A program made the translations under genes and the position numbers. From an uncultured Lachnospiraceae bacterium (lineage in GTDB: Bacteria > Bacillota > Clostridia > Lachnospirales > Lachnospiraceae), in contig CAMODS010000049.1 in the NCBI GenBank assembly GCA_946611525.1, forward strand, positions 1-8,527: a DNA stretch of 8,527 nt, read 5' to 3'. Of the stretch, positions 6,711 through 8,527 are shown in pieces; position 1 is the first letter of the stretch, and each line of letters begins with the position of its first letter. The notes beneath the pieces are model-generated. The model did no database searches, was not told the origin of the DNA, and was given only the letters and a program-made list of their open reading frames with translations.

Positions 6711-6712
6711 AG

Positions 6713-6724
6713 GCAGATCATACC
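6713..6724 (+). other. Leader segment able to pair with either hairpin arm
   Basis: GCAGAT (6713-6718) is complementary to ATCTGC (6674-6679) in the 5' arm. TCATACC (6718-6724) is complementary to GGTATGA (6686-6692) in the 3' arm. Either pairing would break the hairpin at 6663-6699, so this could be an anti-terminator partner. A function is inferred from complementarity only. Confidence 0.4.
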
Positions 6725-6741
6725 CCAAATCTATAATTAAC

Positions 6742-6747
6742 AGGAGG
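6742..6747 (+). promoter_or_regulatory. Ribosome binding site of the binding-protein gene
   Basis: AGGAGG lies 8 nt before ATG 6756, an optimal placement. It is outside the leader hairpin, so if the leader is regulatory the control is more likely on transcription than on access to this site. Confidence 0.9.
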
Positions 6748-6755
6748 AAACACCA

Positions 6756-8444
6756 ATGAAGAAAAAAATCGTATCACTGGTACTCGCATCTGTGATGGCT
6801 ATAGGTCTTATGGCATGCGGTGGCGGATCAGGCAGTGCACCTGCTGACGGATCTGCAGACGCAGGCACAGATGCAGCTGCAGGAGCTTCGGCATCAGGCA
6901 GCGACCTAAATATCATGCTGGAGACACCCGTTGAGTCCCTGGATCCCCAGGAAGCTACCGACGGTACATCCTTTGAGGTCATCGCTGACTTTACCGACGG
7001 CCTTATGCAGATGGATGCTGACGGCCAGGCAGTAAATGCCATCGCTGAGTCATATGAGCTTTCAGATGACGATCTTACATGGACTTTCAAGCTTCGTGAG
7101 GATGCTGTATGGTCAAACGGCACACCCGTTACTGCAGCAGACTTTGTATTCGGATGGCAGAGAGCGGTTGATCCCGCTGTTGCATCAGAGTACAGCTACA
7201 TGCTTTCTGACATCGGTCAGATCAAAAATGCAGCAGCAATCATTGCAGGCGAGAAGGACAAGTCCGAACTTGGCGTAACTGCTGAGGATGAACACACACT
7301 TAAGGTAGAGCTTGAGGCTCCCGTTTCTTACTTCTTAAGCCTCATGTACTTCCCTACCTTCTATCCGGTAAATGAGGAGTTCTTTAACAGCTGTGGAGAT
7401 TCCTATGCTACATCTCCCGACACACTTCTTTCAAACGGTGCATTTATCGTGGATGATTACGAGCCTGCAGCTACAGCATTCCACCTCACAAAGAATGCTG
7501 ACTACTATGATGCAGGTATCGTATCCCTTTCCGGCCTTAACTACCAGGTCATCCAGGATTCACAGCAGGCTCTTATGTCCTATCAGAGCGGCGATCTGGA
7601 TATGACTCTTGTAAATGGTGAGCAGGTTGACCAGGTAAAGGATGACCCCGCTTTCCAGGCTATCGGTGCAGGATACCTCTGGTATGTATCACCCAACATG
7701 AGTGCAGTACCCGAGCTTGACAACTTAAATATCCGCTATGCTCTTACATTTGCCATCGATCGTGATGCCATTGCCGAGAACGTACTTAAGGATGGTTCAG
7801 CTCCCACATACACAGCAGTACCTCCTCAGTTCGCAGCAGGTCCCGATGGATCCGACTTCTCCGAGGATCAGACAAAGTTTGCTGATGTATGTGCATTCGA
7901 TTCCGCAAAGGCTGCTGATTACTGGAAGAAGGGTCTTGAGGAGCTTGGCGTATCCGAGATCTCTGTAGAGATGGTAGTTGACGCAGATGACGCTCCCCAG
8001 AAGGTTGCTCAGGTTCTTAAGGAGCAGTGGGAGAATACACTTCCCGGCTTTACGGTTGATCTTAGGGTAGAGCCTAAAAAGCAGCGTGTTCAGGATATGC
8101 AGGATGGTAACTTTGAGCTTGGTCTTACACGTTGGGGACCTGACTACGCAGATCCTATGACATATCTTGGCATGTGGATCACCGACAACAGCAACAACTA
8201 CGGTTTGTGGTCAAATGCCGAGTATGACAAGATCATTGAGGAGTGCACCACAGGCGAGATCGCTACCGATGCCGAGAAGCGTTGGGAAAAGCTTTTCGAT
8301 GCTGAAAAGATCGCCATGGATGAGGCAGTTATCTTCCCTCTTTATACTCAGTGCAATGCTGAGATGATATCCACAAGCGTAACAGGCGTGGAGCATCACC
8401 CTGTAGCACTTAACCGTGTATACAAGAGAGCTGCAAAGCAGTAA
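6756..8444 (+). CDS. Oligopeptide-type ABC transporter substrate-binding lipoprotein (OppA family)
   Basis: The product has 562 residues and belongs to SBP family 5 (PF00496). It starts with a lipoprotein signal peptide: positive MKKK, hydrophobic core, lipobox LMAC with Cys21 as the lipidated residue. A flexible Gly/Ser/Ala/Asp-rich linker (22-50) follows, then the binding domain (about 50-550). Family marks include VESLDPQEATDG (59-70), WTFKLREDAVWSNGTPVTAADF (109-130) with FGWQRAVDP after it, and the C-terminal LTRWGPDYADP. It should sit on the outer face of the membrane and pass peptides to an Opp/Dpp-type permease. No permease or ATPase subunits are in the window; a repeat follows the stop directly, so this gene may stand alone or the rest may lie beyond it. 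Codon use is more biased (GCA/GCT, CTT) than in the neighbours, as expected for high expression. It is driven by the 6588-6616 promoter and possibly controlled by the leader hairpin. Confidence 0.95.
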   Translation: MKKKIVSLVLASVMAIGLMACGGGSGSAPADGSADAGTDAAAGASASGSDLNIMLETPVESLDPQEATDGTSFEVIADFTDGLMQMDADGQAVNAIAESYELSDDDLTWTFKLREDAVWSNGTPVTAADFVFGWQRAVDPAVASEYSYMLSDIGQIKNAAAIIAGEKDKSELGVTAEDEHTLKVELEAPVSYFLSLMYFPTFYPVNEEFFNSCGDSYATSPDTLLSNGAFIVDDYEPAATAFHLTKNADYYDAGIVSLSGLNYQVIQDSQQALMSYQSGDLDMTLVNGEQVDQVKDDPAFQAIGAGYLWYVSPNMSAVPELDNLNIRYALTFAIDRDAIAENVLKDGSAPTYTAVPPQFAAGPDGSDFSEDQTKFADVCAFDSAKAADYWKKGLEELGVSEISVEMVVDADDAPQKVAQVLKEQWENTLPGFTVDLRVEPKKQRVQDMQDGNFELGLTRWGPDYADPMTYLGMWITDNSNNYGLWSNAEYDKIIEECTTGEIATDAEKRWEKLFDAEKIAMDEAVIFPLYTQCNAEMISTSVTGVEHHPVALNRVYKRAAKQ

Positions 8445-8524
8445 AAGATTCTTCGCTTCGCTCAGAATGACATGGGGGCTGGGCCTTCTGCCATTATGGG
8501 GGCGGGGCCTCATGTCATTCTGAG
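8444..8524. repeat. Dispersed intergenic repeat, inverted pair with GC-rich core
   Basis: The left part (8444-8472) is a minus-orientation copy identical over 29 nt to 5148-5176. The right end begins a plus-orientation copy that diverges or is cut by the window edge. CTCAGAATGACATG (8461-8474) and CATGTCATTCTGAG (8511-8524) form a perfect 14-bp inverted repeat around 36 nt. The left edge overlaps the last base of the binding-protein stop codon. The hairpin might also protect or end the mRNA, but there is no clear T-run in the visible part. Confidence 0.8.
8472..8510 (+). repeat. Imperfect tandem direct repeat inside the repeat element
   Basis: ATGGGGGCTGGGCCT (8472-8486) and ATGGGGGCGGGGCCT (8496-8510) match at 14 of 15 bases with a period of 24 nt. 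They form the G-rich core of the element at 8444-8524. Confidence 0.75.
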
Positions 8525-8527
8525 GGC

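Noticed and set aside
6732..6737. Second TATAAT just before the binding-protein ribosome binding site
   Set aside because: There is no plausible -35 at 16-18 nt, and transcription would begin within or after the ribosome binding site.
6756..8444. Horizontal transfer of the binding-protein gene because its codon use differs from its neighbours
   Set aside because: The bias toward a few codons is what a highly expressed native gene with a consensus promoter would show; overall composition is not foreign.
2065..8524. CRISPR array from the recurring TGTCATTCTGAGCGAAGCG units
   Set aside because: Copies are scattered, in both orientations, without regular spacers or cas genes.

Overview
The window looks like chromosome from a low-to-moderate GC Firmicute of the class Clostridia, most likely a Lachnospiraceae-type gut or rumen bacterium. 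The reasons are strong AGGAGG-type ribosome binding sites, sigma-A promoters, a YhaN-like membrane-anchored SMC-type ATPase, a lipoprotein OppA-type binding protein with a Gly/Ser/Ala/Asp-rich linker, and a cytosolic member of the zinc-dependent phospholipase C family. This assignment is an inference from gene content and style; no rRNA or other strong marker is present. All seven protein genes lie on the + strand.

Layout. (1) 2-1996: the C-terminal two thirds of a YhaN/SbcC-like ATPase whose N-terminus lies before the window, followed by a probable terminator. (2) 2157-3506: an ArsB/NhaD/P-protein family (ion transporter superfamily) permease, preceded by a hairpin-forming dispersed repeat. 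(3) 3579-4535: a zinc-dependent phospholipase C family protein without a signal peptide. (4) 4604-5125: a small cytosolic cyclophilin with its own -10 box. (5) 5226-5756 and 5766-6482: an NfeD-like membrane protein and a membrane-anchored alpha/beta hydrolase, 9 nt apart and closed by a strong intrinsic terminator. (6) 6588-6755: a perfect-consensus sigma-A promoter and a leader of about 133 nt containing a long terminator-like hairpin. (7) 6756-8444: an oligopeptide-type ABC transporter substrate-binding lipoprotein, ending in another copy of the dispersed repeat.

The genes do not form one obvious pathway. They look like a run of mostly separate housekeeping and transport units, with one tight pair (nfeD-like plus hydrolase). 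No mobile-element genes, CRISPR array, tRNA or rRNA were seen.

The most unusual signals are non-coding. One is an apparent transcription attenuator in the leader of the binding protein: a 17-position hairpin with a 3-nt loop and a U-rich tail, followed by a segment able to pair with either arm. The other is an intergenic repeat family: three loci, two of them sharing 29 identical bases, with a paired base change between copies that keeps the hairpin.
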